A DNA stretch of 64,000 nt. Source: Amycolatopsis nivea. GTDB taxonomy: Bacteria > Actinomycetota > Actinomycetes > Mycobacteriales > Pseudonocardiaceae. The stretch covers positions 1 to 64,000 of the forward strand of contig NZ_SDLT01000022.1 of the NCBI RefSeq assembly GCF_004522235.1. Direction: 5' to 3'. A program made the position numbers and the translations under genes. The notes beneath the pieces are model-generated. The model had not been told where the DNA came from. It saw only the letters and a program-made list of their open reading frames with translations, and ran no database searches. Below, piece after piece: positions 1 through 9,563 of this stretch (positions within the stretch are counted from its first letter, which is position 1; each line of letters starts with the position of its first letter).

Positions 1-81
1 GACACGGCCTACAACACCAATCACACCGGTGGATCCAGGTCTAATTCCCTCAAGGAGCCCTTCACGGACCTAGAACGTGCG

Positions 82-1464
82 TCAGTGAACCGCGTCCAGC
101 GCGTTCACCAACCCGCGTCCGTAGTACGAGTTGTTCTGCTTCGGACCCTCACACGCCGACACATCACAAGCCACCGGATCCGCCTCCGCGGTAAGCAAAG
201 CCGCCAACGCCCGCGGCGGCGCGTTCCGATGCGTAGAAGCCAAAAGCGCCGCAACCCCAGCCGCATGCGGCGAAGCCATCGACGTGCCGCACTTAGTCCC
301 ATATGCGCCATTGAAAATGGTCGACAGCGGGCACCCCGCGCCCTGCCCAGAAGGCGGAACCTGTCCCGAATCGCCGCCCGGCGCAGTCACCGTGACCGAG
401 CCGTAGTTGGAGTAGTAAGCCTTCGTCCCCGCGTAACCAACCGCGGACACGGTCACCACACCGTCGATCGCCTTGGGCAGGATGCCGCACGAAGAATCAA
501 TCTTGTGCGGACGGTTCGGGTCAACAGTCTGCTTCGTGACATCGAAGCCCGAGTTACCCGCCGCAGCGACATTGAGAGTTCCGCGCTGCGTCGAGTAGGT
601 CACGGCACGCCGTACGGCCTCGTACGCGGCAGCGTCGCCCGCTTCGTTGCGGCAGTAGAACATCCCGGGGTCGATGTAGTAGCTGTTGTTCGTCACCTGG
701 AAACCGTGCTGTGCGGCCCAGACAAAGCCGCAGACCGCTGCCTCCGGGAAGATGTAGCCGTCGTCGTTCACGACCTTCACGGACGCCAGCCGCACGCCCG
801 GCGCGATGCCGGTGAAGCCGCGCGACGCGTCCTTGCCCGCGATGGTGCCTGCGACGTGCGTGCCGTGGTCGGAGTTCGTCGGGGTCCACGCGGAAGCGTC
901 CGGCGCGCCGGTGACACAGCCGGTCGAGGACTTCGCGTCCACCGCGTTCGCGAGCGCCGGGTGTTTGGCGTCGATGCCGGAATCCAGCACGCCGACGGTG
1001 ACCGACCGCGAACCAGGGTTGATCTTGTTCGCTTCGGGAGCGTGGATCGCCCGCATGTCCCACTGCTGAGTCGACAAATCGCTACCGGTGGCGACGCTCT
1101 CCGTCTGCTCCAGCATCCCGACCGCCGAACGCAGTCCGGCGCGGGCGGCGGCCTTCGCGGCGACGTCCTTGCCACCCGAATAGGCCCGCTTCACCCCGAT
1201 CCGGTCGGCGAAGTCCGCGTTGCGCGAGCTGGCGACCGCGACGCCGATTTCCGGGTAGTACGCGATCCGTTTGCCGCATTTGGCGGTCAGCTCCGCGTCG
1301 ACCGAACGCTGCTTCTCGCCCGGTTGGTACAGCACGACGTAGCTGTACTGGGTGCTGGTGGTGTCGCACGACGGCGCGGGCGCGGCGGACGCTGGCACAG
1401 CCACCGCACCGGCGGCGACGCCGGCTACCGCGACCGGGACGAGCAATCGACGTAAACGGGACAT
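82..1464 (-). CDS. Secreted S8 (subtilisin-like) serine protease
   Basis: A 460-residue subtilase probably released outside the cell to degrade proteins. The N-terminus is a Sec signal peptide (RLRR, then an Ala/Val-rich core ending near ASAAPA, residues 23-29). An inhibitor-I9-like propeptide follows (about 35-120). The catalytic triad is visible: Asp161 in VLDSGID, His200 in HGTHVAG and Ser395 in GTSMASPH; the oxyanion Asn304 is in AAAGNSG. Length fits a protease domain with no C-terminal extension. The ATG start has GGAGG five bases upstream. It is alone on this strand next to a membrane-protein gene. Family assignment is firm; substrate is unknown. Confidence 0.95.
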   Translation of the reverse strand: MSRLRRLLVPVAVAGVAAGAVAVPASAAPAPSCDTTSTQYSYVVLYQPGEKQRSVDAELTAKCGKRIAYYPEIGVAVASSRNADFADRIGVKRAYSGGKDVAAKAAARAGLRSAVGMLEQTESVATGSDLSTQQWDMRAIHAPEANKINPGSRSVTVGVLDSGIDAKHPALANAVDAKSSTGCVTGAPDASAWTPTNSDHGTHVAGTIAGKDASRGFTGIAPGVRLASVKVVNDDGYIFPEAAVCGFVWAAQHGFQVTNNSYYIDPGMFYCRNEAGDAAAYEAVRRAVTYSTQRGTLNVAAAGNSGFDVTKQTVDPNRPHKIDSSCGILPKAIDGVVTVSAVGYAGTKAYYSNYGSVTVTAPGGDSGQVPPSGQGAGCPLSTIFNGAYGTKCGTSMASPHAAGVAALLASTHRNAPPRALAALLTAEADPVACDVSACEGPKQNNSYYGRGLVNALDAVH

Positions 1465-1542
1465 TTAGCCTCCATGGTCGGTCGCCCGAAACTAAGCCAG
1501 CCCGGACGCGCCCCGCCACCGACCAAAGGACGCTTCGCCGGA

Positions 1543-1788
1543 TCAGGTGTTGGCGCGATCCCGGGACGTCGCCCGGATGCCGCGCCAGCCGAGCACCCCG
1601 ATCGCGGTGCCGAGCACGAACGAAACCACGGTCAGCACCGCGTGCACGATGAAGTACCCGGTGGGCGAACCGTCGGGCGCCCACGACTGGTTGCTGGCCC
1701 ACAGATTCTTGGCGAACGTGATCCAAATGATCCAGGACCAGATGCCGAAAGCGAACAAGGCCATCGCTGTACCTCGTGAAATGCGCAT
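1543..1788 (-). CDS. SCO4848-like small two-helix membrane protein
   Basis: An 81-residue protein with two predicted membrane helices (about residues 8-26 and 46-68) joined by a Trp-containing loop. It matches my knowledge of the SCO4848 family, small actinobacterial membrane proteins usually found beside a DD-carboxypeptidase gene, as here, where the two genes diverge. The open frame runs further upstream, but the upstream part has the composition of antisense to the neighbour, so I start at MRISRG; a start eight codons earlier (MVRRHT) is also possible. Function is unknown; the context suggests cell-wall work. Confidence 0.75.
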   Translation of the reverse strand: MRISRGTAMALFAFGIWSWIIWITFAKNLWASNQSWAPDGSPTGYFIVHAVLTVVSFVLGTAIGVLGWRGIRATSRDRANT

Positions 1789-1830
1789 GTCTCGAGTATG
1801 CCGCCGGACCATCGGCGCTAGATTGCGTGG

Positions 1831-3063
1831 GTGCACCCCGCTTTCGCCCGGTCGCTGCGAGCATTCGCCGCGACACTCGCCGCAGCCCTCGTAGCCGTCG
1901 CCGCGCCCGTCGCCCTCGCCGCACCGGCGCTGGCGGAGCAATGCACCGAGCACGCCGCGCCGCCGGCGCCGGTGGACACCTCGGAGAAGCCGAAGCCGGG
2001 CCAGCCCGTCCCGCCGCCGCTTCCGGTGCCCGCCCAGCCGGTCGGCGGCGACCTCCTTGGCGGCTGCGGCCCGGTCCTCCCGCCTGGCGCGCCCGCGCTG
2101 CCTCCTGGCGACACCTCGGCGTCGTGGGTCCTCCAGGACCTCGACACCGGCGCGGTCGTCGCGGCGAAGGACCCGCACGCGCGGGAGCGGCCGGCGTCGC
2201 TGATCAAGACGCTGCTGGCGCTGGTGGTGGTCACCGAGCTGAAGCCGGACCAGGTCATCGTCCCGACGAAGGAGGACGCCGAGCAGGAGTGCACCTGCGT
2301 CGGCATCACCGCGGGCGGGCACTACACGGTCGACCAGCTGCTGCACGGCCTGCTGATGCACTCGGGCAACGACGTGGCGCACGCCTTCGCGACGGCGCTG
2401 GGCGGCGTGGACGCGGCGGTCGCCAAGATGAACGCGCTCGCCGCCCGCATCGGGGCGACGGACACTCGCGCGGCGACCCCGTCCGGCCTCGACGGACCGG
2501 GCATGTCGACCTCGGCGTACGACCTGAGCCTGGTCTTCCACTACGCGATGAAGCAGCCGGAGTTCGCCAAGGCGGTCGCGACGAAGGCGTACACGATCCC
2601 GGCGATCGACGGGAAGCCGCCGATCCCGGTGTTCAACGACAACAAGCTGCTCGGCGTGTACCCCGGTTTCCTCGGCGGGAAAACGGGCTTCACGGACGAC
2701 GCGCGGCACACGTACGTCGGCGGCGCGGAACGCGACGGCCACCGCCTCGCGATCGTGATGATGCGGGCCGAACAGCGTCCGACGAAGGTGGTCGACCAGG
2801 CGGCGAAACTGCTCGACTACGGCTTCGCGCTGGAGAAGAACGGCGCACAGCCGGTCGGCCAGATCGCCTACCGGCCGCTGAGCACCGACTCGGCCGCCCC
2901 GATGTCGGACAAGGAAGTCACCCCCGCGGGCGCGACGACCGCGGCGGCGGAGAAACCGGACCCGTTCGGAACGACCGGCTGGGTGCTGACGGTGGTGGTG
3001 CTCCTGATCATCATCGCCGGGTTCGTCATCAGCTACCAGCGGAAGCGCAACGCCCGCGCATAG
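1831..3063 (+). CDS. D-alanyl-D-alanine carboxypeptidase (PBP5-like, S11)
   Basis: A 410-residue serine DD-peptidase that trims the terminal D-Ala from peptidoglycan stem peptides on the outer face of the membrane. It has an N-terminal signal (cleavage near ALA-EQ, about residue 36), a Pro-rich linker, and all three penicillin-binding motifs: SLIK (Ser123, Lys126), SGN (178-180) and KTG (284-286). A C-terminal helix (about 383-400) with a basic tail anchors it. The start is GTG. It diverges from the SCO4848-like gene and ends at a shared terminator. The family is clear; the paralogue number is not determinable here. Confidence 0.95.
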   Translation: MHPAFARSLRAFAATLAAALVAVAAPVALAAPALAEQCTEHAAPPAPVDTSEKPKPGQPVPPPLPVPAQPVGGDLLGGCGPVLPPGAPALPPGDTSASWVLQDLDTGAVVAAKDPHARERPASLIKTLLALVVVTELKPDQVIVPTKEDAEQECTCVGITAGGHYTVDQLLHGLLMHSGNDVAHAFATALGGVDAAVAKMNALAARIGATDTRAATPSGLDGPGMSTSAYDLSLVFHYAMKQPEFAKAVATKAYTIPAIDGKPPIPVFNDNKLLGVYPGFLGGKTGFTDDARHTYVGGAERDGHRLAIVMMRAEQRPTKVVDQAAKLLDYGFALEKNGAQPVGQIAYRPLSTDSAAPMSDKEVTPAGATTAAAEKPDPFGTTGWVLTVVVLLIIIAGFVISYQRKRNARA

Positions 3064-3075
3064 CGAGCCGATGAA

Positions 3076-3112
3076 AAAAGGGCCTCCTTGATTCGCTCAA
3101 GGAGGCCCTTTT
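3076..3112. terminator. Bidirectional intrinsic terminator
   Basis: A perfect 16-bp stem (3076-3091 with 3097-3112) around a five-base TTCGC loop. A-tracts and T-tracts at the stem ends serve both strands. It lies between the convergent DD-carboxypeptidase and YihY genes. Confidence 0.9.
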
Positions 3113-3115
3113 GTG

Positions 3116-4129
3116 TCAGCCCTTCCGCCTGCCTAGCCACGCCAGCAGCGCACCGGCACTGAACGCACCGGCCACGGAACCGAGCCCCAGCCCGTGCTGC
3201 ACCGTCACACGGGGCTCCAGCAGCACCGGAGCGGGCGGCTGCACCACGCGTCGCTGGTTCTCCCGCGCGGTCGCCGTCCAGGCCGTCACCAGCAGCAGGA
3301 ACCGCGACACCAGGTTCGCGAACACCAGCAACCCGATCACCGGCCCGAACAACGCGAACGACGGCGACTTCGTGACGCTAGCCAGGTACACAGTCGCGAC
3401 CTGCTGCAGAATCACGAACCCGACAGAGGCGAAGATCGCGCCCTTGACCGCGCTCCGCAGCGCGACGTGCTCCCGGGGCAGCCGGGCGATCACCCACAGG
3501 AAAACCAGCGCGTTGGCGATCAGGCTGAGCACGATCGTCGCGGCTTGGAGCAGGAACTTCGCCCACCCCTGGCCTTCCAGCCCGACCAGTTCCAGCAGCA
3601 GTTCGCCGAAGCCACTGCCCGCCGCGGTGATCGCGAACGACACGACCAGCGCCAGCCCGAGCCCGATCAGCGACAGCAGGTCCTTGATCGTCTTGGTGAC
3701 GAACGGTTCCGTCTTCTTCTCCTGCCCCCACTGCGCGGTGAGGGCGTCGCGGAGGTTGGCCATCCAGCCGACGCCGGAGTAGAGCGCCAGCAGCAACCCG
3801 AAGATCCCGATCCCGCTGCCGGAACTCAGCGCGGTGTCGGTGATCTGTTTGACCAGGCCGCGCAGGCCTTCGGGGACCGAACTGTCGATCCCGTGCGTGA
3901 TCTGGTCGATCACCGCGGTGTTGTGCCCGAGCACCATGCCGACGACCGCGAACGCCACCATGAAGATCGGGAACACCGACAGCACGCTGAAGTACGTGAT
4001 CGCCGCCGCGTAATGGTTGCCGTAGTTTTCGTTGAAGGAATCGTTGGCGCGGATCAGGTGATCCAGCCACGGGTACTTCCGCCGCAGCCGGGGCAGCAGC
4101 TTTTCCTTGTCACCGGTCTCTTTCGCCAC
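3116..4129 (-). CDS. YihY/virulence factor BrkB family membrane protein
   Basis: A 337-residue integral membrane protein. A basic N-terminal stretch (to about residue 30) is followed by the conserved family segment around HYAAAITYFSVLSVFP, five or six hydrophobic helices, and a Pro-rich cytoplasmic tail ending in a further hydrophobic patch. The biochemical role of the family is unsettled. The neighbourhood (DD-carboxypeptidase, lipoprotein, trpS) is a common actinobacterial arrangement. The start codon is GTG with no strong Shine-Dalgarno sequence. Confidence 0.85.
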   Translation of the reverse strand: MAKETGDKEKLLPRLRRKYPWLDHLIRANDSFNENYGNHYAAAITYFSVLSVFPIFMVAFAVVGMVLGHNTAVIDQITHGIDSSVPEGLRGLVKQITDTALSSGSGIGIFGLLLALYSGVGWMANLRDALTAQWGQEKKTEPFVTKTIKDLLSLIGLGLALVVSFAITAAGSGFGELLLELVGLEGQGWAKFLLQAATIVLSLIANALVFLWVIARLPREHVALRSAVKGAIFASVGFVILQQVATVYLASVTKSPSFALFGPVIGLLVFANLVSRFLLLVTAWTATARENQRRVVQPPAPVLLEPRVTVQHGLGLGSVAGAFSAGALLAWLGRRKG

Positions 4130-4183
4130 CGGAAAACGCTAACCACGGCAACCGGGCCCCGCAACGCGAGCGTGCCCGCGCGG

Positions 4184-5440
4184 TTACTGCTCGTGGAAGG
4201 CGGAGAGCATCTTCTGGGCGGCGGGAACCAGCAGCCGGGTCGCGTCCGCGCCGCTGATGCCGTTCGGGGCGGCGTTGTGGTCGGCGAGGTAGAGCTTGAA
4301 CACGAAGCGGCCCTTGCGGAACAGCACCTCGCCGTTGGTCTGGCCCTTGCTGCGCACCTGCCCCTCATCCCCGACCTGGGCGGGCGTGGACTGGCCGTCC
4401 TTCGGCGCGGACCCGAGGTAGCTCTTCGCCGCGTCTTCGCTGAGGAAACTGATCGCGGTCAGGTGCAGCGCGCGCCGGTCGATGCCGTTGTCCTGGCCGG
4501 TGCCGCGTTCGCAGTCGATCTGCACGTAGTTGTGCTGGGTGCTGTTGGTCATGAACATGTCGCCGACCGCGGTGGCGGGGGTTTCGGCGACCATCGGCGA
4601 AGCCTCGGTGCCGATTGCCGGGGTCACGGCGTCGGGCGTGAGCATCGGGCAGGGCTGCGCGACCGATTTCGGGAACGCCGAGCTGTCGTAACCGATGACG
4701 TTCGCCCCGGCCGGCGCGCTCACCTGCTTGGCGAAGTTCTCGGCGAGCTTCTTGCCGAGGTCCTGCAGCTTGCCCGCGTTCTTGTCCGCCTTCAGCTGGA
4801 AGTCGAAGTCGACCAGGGTGTCCCCCAGGACGAGCACGGCGTCGCCGGCAGCGTCCGACGGGCTGTCCGTCGTGCGGCGCTTCGAGAAGATCTTCACCGG
4901 GCCGACGGTCAGGCTGGGGTCCGCGTCGTCGAGGTAGGGCTTGGTGTTCACGGTCGGCACGTACGCCGGCTGGGATACCGCGACCGCCAGCTCCTCGTAC
5001 GTCTGATTGCCCTGGTCGTCCTGCAGGCTGTACACACAGTGGTTCACGCCCGAGGTCAGCGCCTTGGCGTAGGTGTTTTCAGACGACCGCAGCGGTCCCG
5101 AACCGTCGCCGACCAGGTAGCGGCGCTCGAAGACGGCCCCGTTCGGGTCCGGCCGCGATTCGACCTTGATCCCGAGCGCGACGAGGTCGGCAATCGTCAG
5201 CAGGTTGCACGCCTGGATCACCGGCTTGCCGCCGATCTGCACCGCTTGCGGGTTCGCCTTTTCCTTGATCGGAGCGGGGTCCGGGTACTGCGAGTTCGCA
5301 TAACCCGGCCGCTGCACGGTCTGGCCGTCGGCGTTCGGGTCCTTCGCGTTCTCGCGGTCCGATCCGGAGAATCCGCTGCACGACGTGACCAGCATCAGCG
5401 TCGCGACACCGATCGGCCACAGCCCGGTTTTCCACTTCAC
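4184..5440 (-). CDS. Lipoprotein with two DUF3558-like halves
   Basis: A 418-residue exported lipoprotein. The GTG start (5440) gives a short signal with a lipobox, LVTSC, placing the lipidated Cys at residue 21. A GGGGGG ribosome-binding site lies nine bases upstream, so I rejected the longer frame. Two Cys-containing segments (QACNLLTIADL and QPCPMLTPDAV) each open a similar domain, suggesting an internal duplication of a DUF3558-like module; the family call is moderate. Ligand and role are unknown. The trpS stop lies 43 bp upstream, so both could share a transcript. Confidence 0.75.
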   Translation of the reverse strand: MKWKTGLWPIGVATLMLVTSCSGFSGSDRENAKDPNADGQTVQRPGYANSQYPDPAPIKEKANPQAVQIGGKPVIQACNLLTIADLVALGIKVESRPDPNGAVFERRYLVGDGSGPLRSSENTYAKALTSGVNHCVYSLQDDQGNQTYEELAVAVSQPAYVPTVNTKPYLDDADPSLTVGPVKIFSKRRTTDSPSDAAGDAVLVLGDTLVDFDFQLKADKNAGKLQDLGKKLAENFAKQVSAPAGANVIGYDSSAFPKSVAQPCPMLTPDAVTPAIGTEASPMVAETPATAVGDMFMTNSTQHNYVQIDCERGTGQDNGIDRRALHLTAISFLSEDAAKSYLGSAPKDGQSTPAQVGDEGQVRSKGQTNGEVLFRKGRFVFKLYLADHNAAPNGISGADATRLLVPAAQKMLSAFHEQ

Positions 5441-5483
5441 TGTATTTATCCCCCCACAGGATATTTTTTTGTGTACTCCCCGC

Positions 5484-6503
5484 TCAGCTCGCGGGCAGGA
5501 ACCCGATCCGCTCGTAGACCGACGCCAGCGTGGCCGACGCGACCTCACGGGCCCGATGCGCGCCCGCGGCGAGGATCCGGTCCAGCTCGGCGACATCGTC
5601 CAAATAGGACTGAACGCTCTCCTGCAACGGCGTGACCCAGTCGACCAGCACCTCGGCGAGGTCCTTCTTGAGATCGCCGTAACCCTTGCCTTCGTAGGCG
5701 GTTTCGAGGTCGGCGACGGTCCGGTCGGTCAGCGCGGAGTAGATCGTGAGCAGGTTGGAGACGCCTGCCTTCTCCTCGCGGTCGAAGCGGACCTCGCGAC
5801 CGGTGTCGGTGACCGCGGAACGGATCTTCTTCGCCGAGCGCTTCGGGTCCTCGAGCAGCTCGATCAGCCCGTTGCCGGTCGCCGCCGACTTGCTCATCTT
5901 CGAGGTCGGTTCCTGCAGGTCGTAGATCTTCGCGGTGTCCTTGACGATGAACGGCTCCGGCATGACGAACGTCTTGCCGAACCGGCTGTTGAACCGCTGC
6001 GCGAGGTTGCGGGTCAGCTCGAGATGCTGCCGCTGGTCCTCGCCGACCGGCACCGCGTTCGTCTGGTACAGCAGGATGTCCGCGGCCATCAGCACCGGGT
6101 AGGTGAACAGGCCGACGCTCGCGTGGTCGCTGCCCTGCTTGGCGGCCTTGTCCTTGAACTGGGTCATCCGCCCGGCCTCGCCGAAGCCGGTCTGGCATTC
6201 GAGCACCCAGCTCAGCTGAGCGTGCTCGGGCACGTGGCTCTGCACGAACAACGCGCTGCGCTCCGGGTCGACCCCGATGGCGAGCAACTGCGCGGCCGAA
6301 CGCCGCGTCCGCTCCAGCAGCACCTTGGGATCCTGCTCGACGGTGATCGCGTGCAGGTCGACGACGCAGTAGAAGGTCTCGTGGGTGTCCTGCAGCCGCA
6401 CCCACTGGCGCAGGGCGCCCAGGTAGTTGCCGAGGTGGAAGGAGTCGGCTGTCGGCTGGATCCCGGAAAGCACCCGCAGGCGCCCGTTCTGTTCGTCGGA
6501 CAC
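5484..6503 (-). CDS. trpS: Tryptophanyl-tRNA synthetase
   Basis: A 339-residue class I aminoacyl-tRNA synthetase that charges tRNA-Trp. The HIGH-type motif appears as HLGN (23-26) and the second ATP-binding motif as KMSKS (202-206). GEDQRQHLEL (154-163) is typical of the Trp enzyme. Length matches the bacterial family. It is transcribed toward the lipoprotein gene. Confidence 0.97.
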   Translation of the reverse strand: MSDEQNGRLRVLSGIQPTADSFHLGNYLGALRQWVRLQDTHETFYCVVDLHAITVEQDPKVLLERTRRSAAQLLAIGVDPERSALFVQSHVPEHAQLSWVLECQTGFGEAGRMTQFKDKAAKQGSDHASVGLFTYPVLMAADILLYQTNAVPVGEDQRQHLELTRNLAQRFNSRFGKTFVMPEPFIVKDTAKIYDLQEPTSKMSKSAATGNGLIELLEDPKRSAKKIRSAVTDTGREVRFDREEKAGVSNLLTIYSALTDRTVADLETAYEGKGYGDLKKDLAEVLVDWVTPLQESVQSYLDDVAELDRILAAGAHRAREVASATLASVYERIGFLPAS

Positions 6504-6787
6504 GCCCGGGATTCTTTCAGGCTGCGAAGACGCCCCTGCCGCGGGCCCGGCGGTTCGCGGGACGGACGGGACGTTTCGACGCCCTCCGCGCGGGTATCTG
6601 CTTCCGGGAGGGCGTTGCCGGAGAGATTTAAGGGGTGGATGTGCAGCTCAGGTCGCCGATACCGCGGTGTGGGGAGAGCGGCGAGGACGACCGGAGCCGC
6701 AAGTGACTCAACCGGCGGCGTGGAAAGCATGGCGAAGTTCGCCGCTCGGCCGGGGAAGATCTTGCTGCCGGAGAACCGGCCAGCTGA

Positions 6788-7249
6788 CTAGGACTGCCGC
6801 AGGTTGAGCGCGGCGGGAGCCGGTTCCAGCGGCCGGGTCTCCTCGTCCAGAGCCCCGGCGGCAGCGACCGCCTCGAGCGCCTTCGCGCGGGCCTTGCGGC
6901 GCTGCCGGACGACGCCCAGCGCCATCCCGATGACGCCGAAACCCACCGCGACCAGGCCGACCGGTCCGAGCATCCCGAACCCGGCCGACGTCGTCTCCGC
7001 CCGGACGACACTGTCGTCCGCGAACGCCGTCGCACCCGTCCCGACGGCCGCGACCAGCACCGTCGCCAGCACTGCCAGGACTCGCCCGCCCGCGACGACC
7101 AGGGAACGGCTGCCACGGACAGCCCGGCGAACCGGAGTCCGCTCGGCCGACCCCGTCCCGGACACCCCCGATGGGGTGACGGACGAGCGAAGCGCTGGAC
7201 GGCCAAGAGCCAGCGTGGACCGTGTCACGAACCGGCCTGGGTTGCGCAC
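6788..7249 (-). CDS. Hypothetical small membrane protein
   Basis: I do not recognise this family. The 153-residue frame has two hydrophobic segments (about residues 50-76 and 92-113), the first resembling a signal sequence ending in TAFA, the second followed by a strongly basic RQRRKARAK stretch, giving a periplasm-facing loop and a cytoplasmic tail. The first 40 or so residues are Arg/Ser-rich and look non-coding, so a GTG start nearer VRGSRSLVV (about 110 residues) is plausible. It lies upstream of trpS on the same strand. Confidence 0.5.
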   Translation of the reverse strand: MRNPGRFVTRSTLALGRPALRSSVTPSGVSGTGSAERTPVRRAVRGSRSLVVAGGRVLAVLATVLVAAVGTGATAFADDSVVRAETTSAGFGMLGPVGLVAVGFGVIGMALGVVRQRRKARAKALEAVAAAGALDEETRPLEPAPAALNLRQS

Positions 7250-7576
7250 CGGAGTGCCTCCCGCGAGGTGACTGTTCTGAACGAGCGCCTCACCCGTAAG
7301 GATGAGTTCTCGACGTGCTACTGGTCAGAAAACTACCGAGCGTGTCAAGACCTGTCGGATCTGATCAACTCGGGAGCCGAGGCTAGCGCCCACTCGGGGA
7401 GTAACCGAGGCCGCCCCTGCGGTCTCGGTGTCATCGGTGGTCAGCGCCGTGCGCCGTGCGCGGAACCACGCACAGTGTCCTCGATCCCCGGCAAACCGGA
7501 CAGAATCACCCTGCAGAACAAACCCGAACTACCCTCAGCAGGCTTCACCCACTAGTCACCAGCAGGACAACCAGGT
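7250..7576. other. Intergenic region without a convincing gene
   Basis: A 327-bp gap between the exonuclease gene and the small membrane protein gene. It contains an imperfect hairpin (7404-7429, ACCGAG-CCGC arms) that could end the exonuclease transcript, though no T-tract follows. A plus-strand frame of 95 codons starts at 7268 but lacks usable ribosome-binding spacing and has unusual composition, so I do not call it. Confidence 0.5.
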
Positions 7577-8383
7577 TCAGCCCGGGAACGGCACGTCGTA
7601 CGTCGCGGTGACCGGCGCGTGGTCCGACCAGCGCTGGTCGTAGGATTCTGCCCGTTCGACCACCACGGACGTCACCTTCTCCGCCAGGCCGGGCGTCGCC
7701 AGCTGGCAGTCGATGCGCCAGCCCGAGTCGTTGTCGAACGCCTTGCCCCGGTAGGACCACCACGTGTAGGGACCGGGGCCCTCGGGGTCGAGCCGACGCT
7801 GCACGTCGGCATAGCCCGCTTCGTAGACGCGCCCCATCCACTCGCGCTCCTCCGGCAGGAACCCGGAGTTCTTCTGGTTGCCGCGCCAGTTCTTGAGGTC
7901 GACGGTGTCGTAGGCGATGTTCCAGTCGCCGACCACGACGACCTCCCGGCCCTCCGCGGCCGCCTTCGCGCGCAGCTCGACCAGGTACGGCAGGAACGCG
8001 GCCATGAAGCGTTCCTTCTCGTCCTGCCGCTCGGTGCCGACGTCGCCGCTCGGCAGGTACAGGCTCGCGACGATCACGCCGGGCAGGTGCATTTCCAGGT
8101 ACCGCCCGCTGTCCTCGAACTCGGGCTCGCCGAACCCGGTCCGCACCTCGTCCGGCTCGACGCGGCTGTACAGCGAGACGCCGTTGCGTCCCTTCGCGAC
8201 CGAGGGCGCGTGCGCGGCGAACCACCCCTCCGGCGCGACGACGGACGCGGGCAGCTGCGCGGCCTCAGCCCGCACTTCCTGACACGCGACGACATCCGCC
8301 TCGGTGGCGGCCAGCCACTCGACGAAGCCCTTCTTGACGGCAGCCCGGAGACCATTGACGTTGACAGTGGAGACGATCAGCAC
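7577..8383 (-). CDS. xth: Exodeoxyribonuclease III (AP endonuclease family)
   Basis: A 268-residue exonuclease/endonuclease/phosphatase-fold enzyme acting in base excision repair at abasic sites. Family signatures: TVNVNGLR at the N-terminus (metal-binding Asn), CQEVR (catalytic Glu), GDWNIAYDTVDLKNW, and SDHAPV near the C-terminus (catalytic Asp-His). The GTG at 8383 places VLIVSTVNVNG at the start as usual; a GTG nine bases upstream (8392) is an alternative. It diverges from the MBL-fold gene. Confidence 0.93.
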   Translation of the reverse strand: MLIVSTVNVNGLRAAVKKGFVEWLAATEADVVACQEVRAEAAQLPASVVAPEGWFAAHAPSVAKGRNGVSLYSRVEPDEVRTGFGEPEFEDSGRYLEMHLPGVIVASLYLPSGDVGTERQDEKERFMAAFLPYLVELRAKAAAEGREVVVVGDWNIAYDTVDLKNWRGNQKNSGFLPEEREWMGRVYEAGYADVQRRLDPEGPGPYTWWSYRGKAFDNDSGWRIDCQLATPGLAEKVTSVVVERAESYDQRWSDHAPVTATYDVPFPG

Positions 8384-8447
8384 CCCGCGCACGCTACCCG
8401 CCGGGTCCGACAATTTTCCGCGCGCGGCGGGTCCGGCGAGGTCCAGA

Positions 8448-9188
8448 ATGACCGCCATGCCTCGCTTGACCGTCCTCGGCAGCTGCGGCGCCTGGCCCGA
8501 ACCCGGCCGCGCCTGCGCCGGATTCCTGCTGTCCCACGAGGACTTCCACGTCGCACTCGACCTCGGCTACGGAGCCGCCCCGCGGCTCTTCCAGCACGTC
8601 GCCGCCGACCGGCTCGACGCGATCGTCGTCACGCACGAGCATCCCGATCACCTCGCGGACGTCAGCGCACTCGGCCGGGCCCGCCACTACACGACCGACC
8701 GCAAGCTCCCGCTGCACTGCACTCCCGGCAGCGTGCGCCGGCTCGCCGCGATGGAGCCCAACCCGGCTCCCGACGAGAACTTCGACCTCCACGATCTCGG
8801 CCCCGACACCGACCTCGGCCCGTTCCGGCTCACCGCCGCGCTTCTGCCGCATCACGTGCCGAACTACGGCGTCCGGCTCACCACACGCGGCTACACCCTC
8901 GCCTACACGGGCGACACCGGTCCCGCTCCGCAACTGACCGACCTGGCCCGCGACGCCGACGTCCTCATCTGCGAAGCGACCCTGCAAGGCGCGCCGCCGG
9001 ACGATCCCCAGTACCTGATGACTGCCGCGGAAGCAGGCCGACTCGCCGCCGCGGCGAATGTCCGCACGCTGTTGCTCACGCATTTCTGGCCCGGTTCCGA
9101 CCGCGCGGTTTCGGTAGCCGAAGCCCGCGCCGAGTTCGCCGGGGAAGTACTCGCCGCGGAAGAAGGACTCATGCTGAATCACGCATAA
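8448..9188 (+). CDS. MBL-fold metal-dependent hydrolase
   Basis: A 246-residue metallo-beta-lactamase-fold protein of the RNase Z-like branch. The dinuclear metal signature is THEHPDHLADV (HxHxDH), with later ligands in LLPHHVPNYG, YTGDTGP and LLTHFWPG. The ATG at 8448 (MTAMPRL) has GCGAGG upstream; the internal ATG at 8457 is possible. It is monocistronic and divergent from xth. Substrate is not predictable; a nuclease or phosphodiesterase activity is the family precedent. Confidence 0.88.
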   Translation: MTAMPRLTVLGSCGAWPEPGRACAGFLLSHEDFHVALDLGYGAAPRLFQHVAADRLDAIVVTHEHPDHLADVSALGRARHYTTDRKLPLHCTPGSVRRLAAMEPNPAPDENFDLHDLGPDTDLGPFRLTAALLPHHVPNYGVRLTTRGYTLAYTGDTGPAPQLTDLARDADVLICEATLQGAPPDDPQYLMTAAEAGRLAAAANVRTLLLTHFWPGSDRAVSVAEARAEFAGEVLAAEEGLMLNHA

Positions 9189-9563
9189 TCGCGCGTTCCG
9201 CACAACAAACGCGATCACCGTTCACCCTGAACGCTTTCACCCCGGCACCGCGCGGCGCAAAAGAGCGAACCGAACCCGCATCCGGCAATCGCGAACACCC
9301 AGAGCCGTCCGGACGCACCGGTTCAACCGACCGGCGCATTCCCGCGTGGACAACCGAAGCCGTCCCACCACATGGGACGAATCAGCGAACAACCACCGGC
9401 CCGGACCCGCACCAAGCTCAGCAGCCGCTCGGCCCCGGCCGAACCACGCGTCGCAGAAAACCCAGCAACCACGCGAACCTAAGCGCGGCAACAGACTCCA
9501 CGCACGACAGCGTCAGCACACCACCGGCTCAGCACCTCAGCCAGGCACCAGTACCAACCAGAC
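9189..9563. other. Intergenic region, no gene seen
   Basis: A 375-bp stretch between two convergent genes. A weak stem with ATCGCG/CGCGAT arms lies right after the MBL gene stop and may help termination. No frame has convincing start signals or codon usage. Confidence 0.5.

Noticed and set aside
7268..7555. A 95-codon plus-strand frame
   Set aside because: The GAGG upstream directly abuts the GTG, composition is mixed and no family is suggested.
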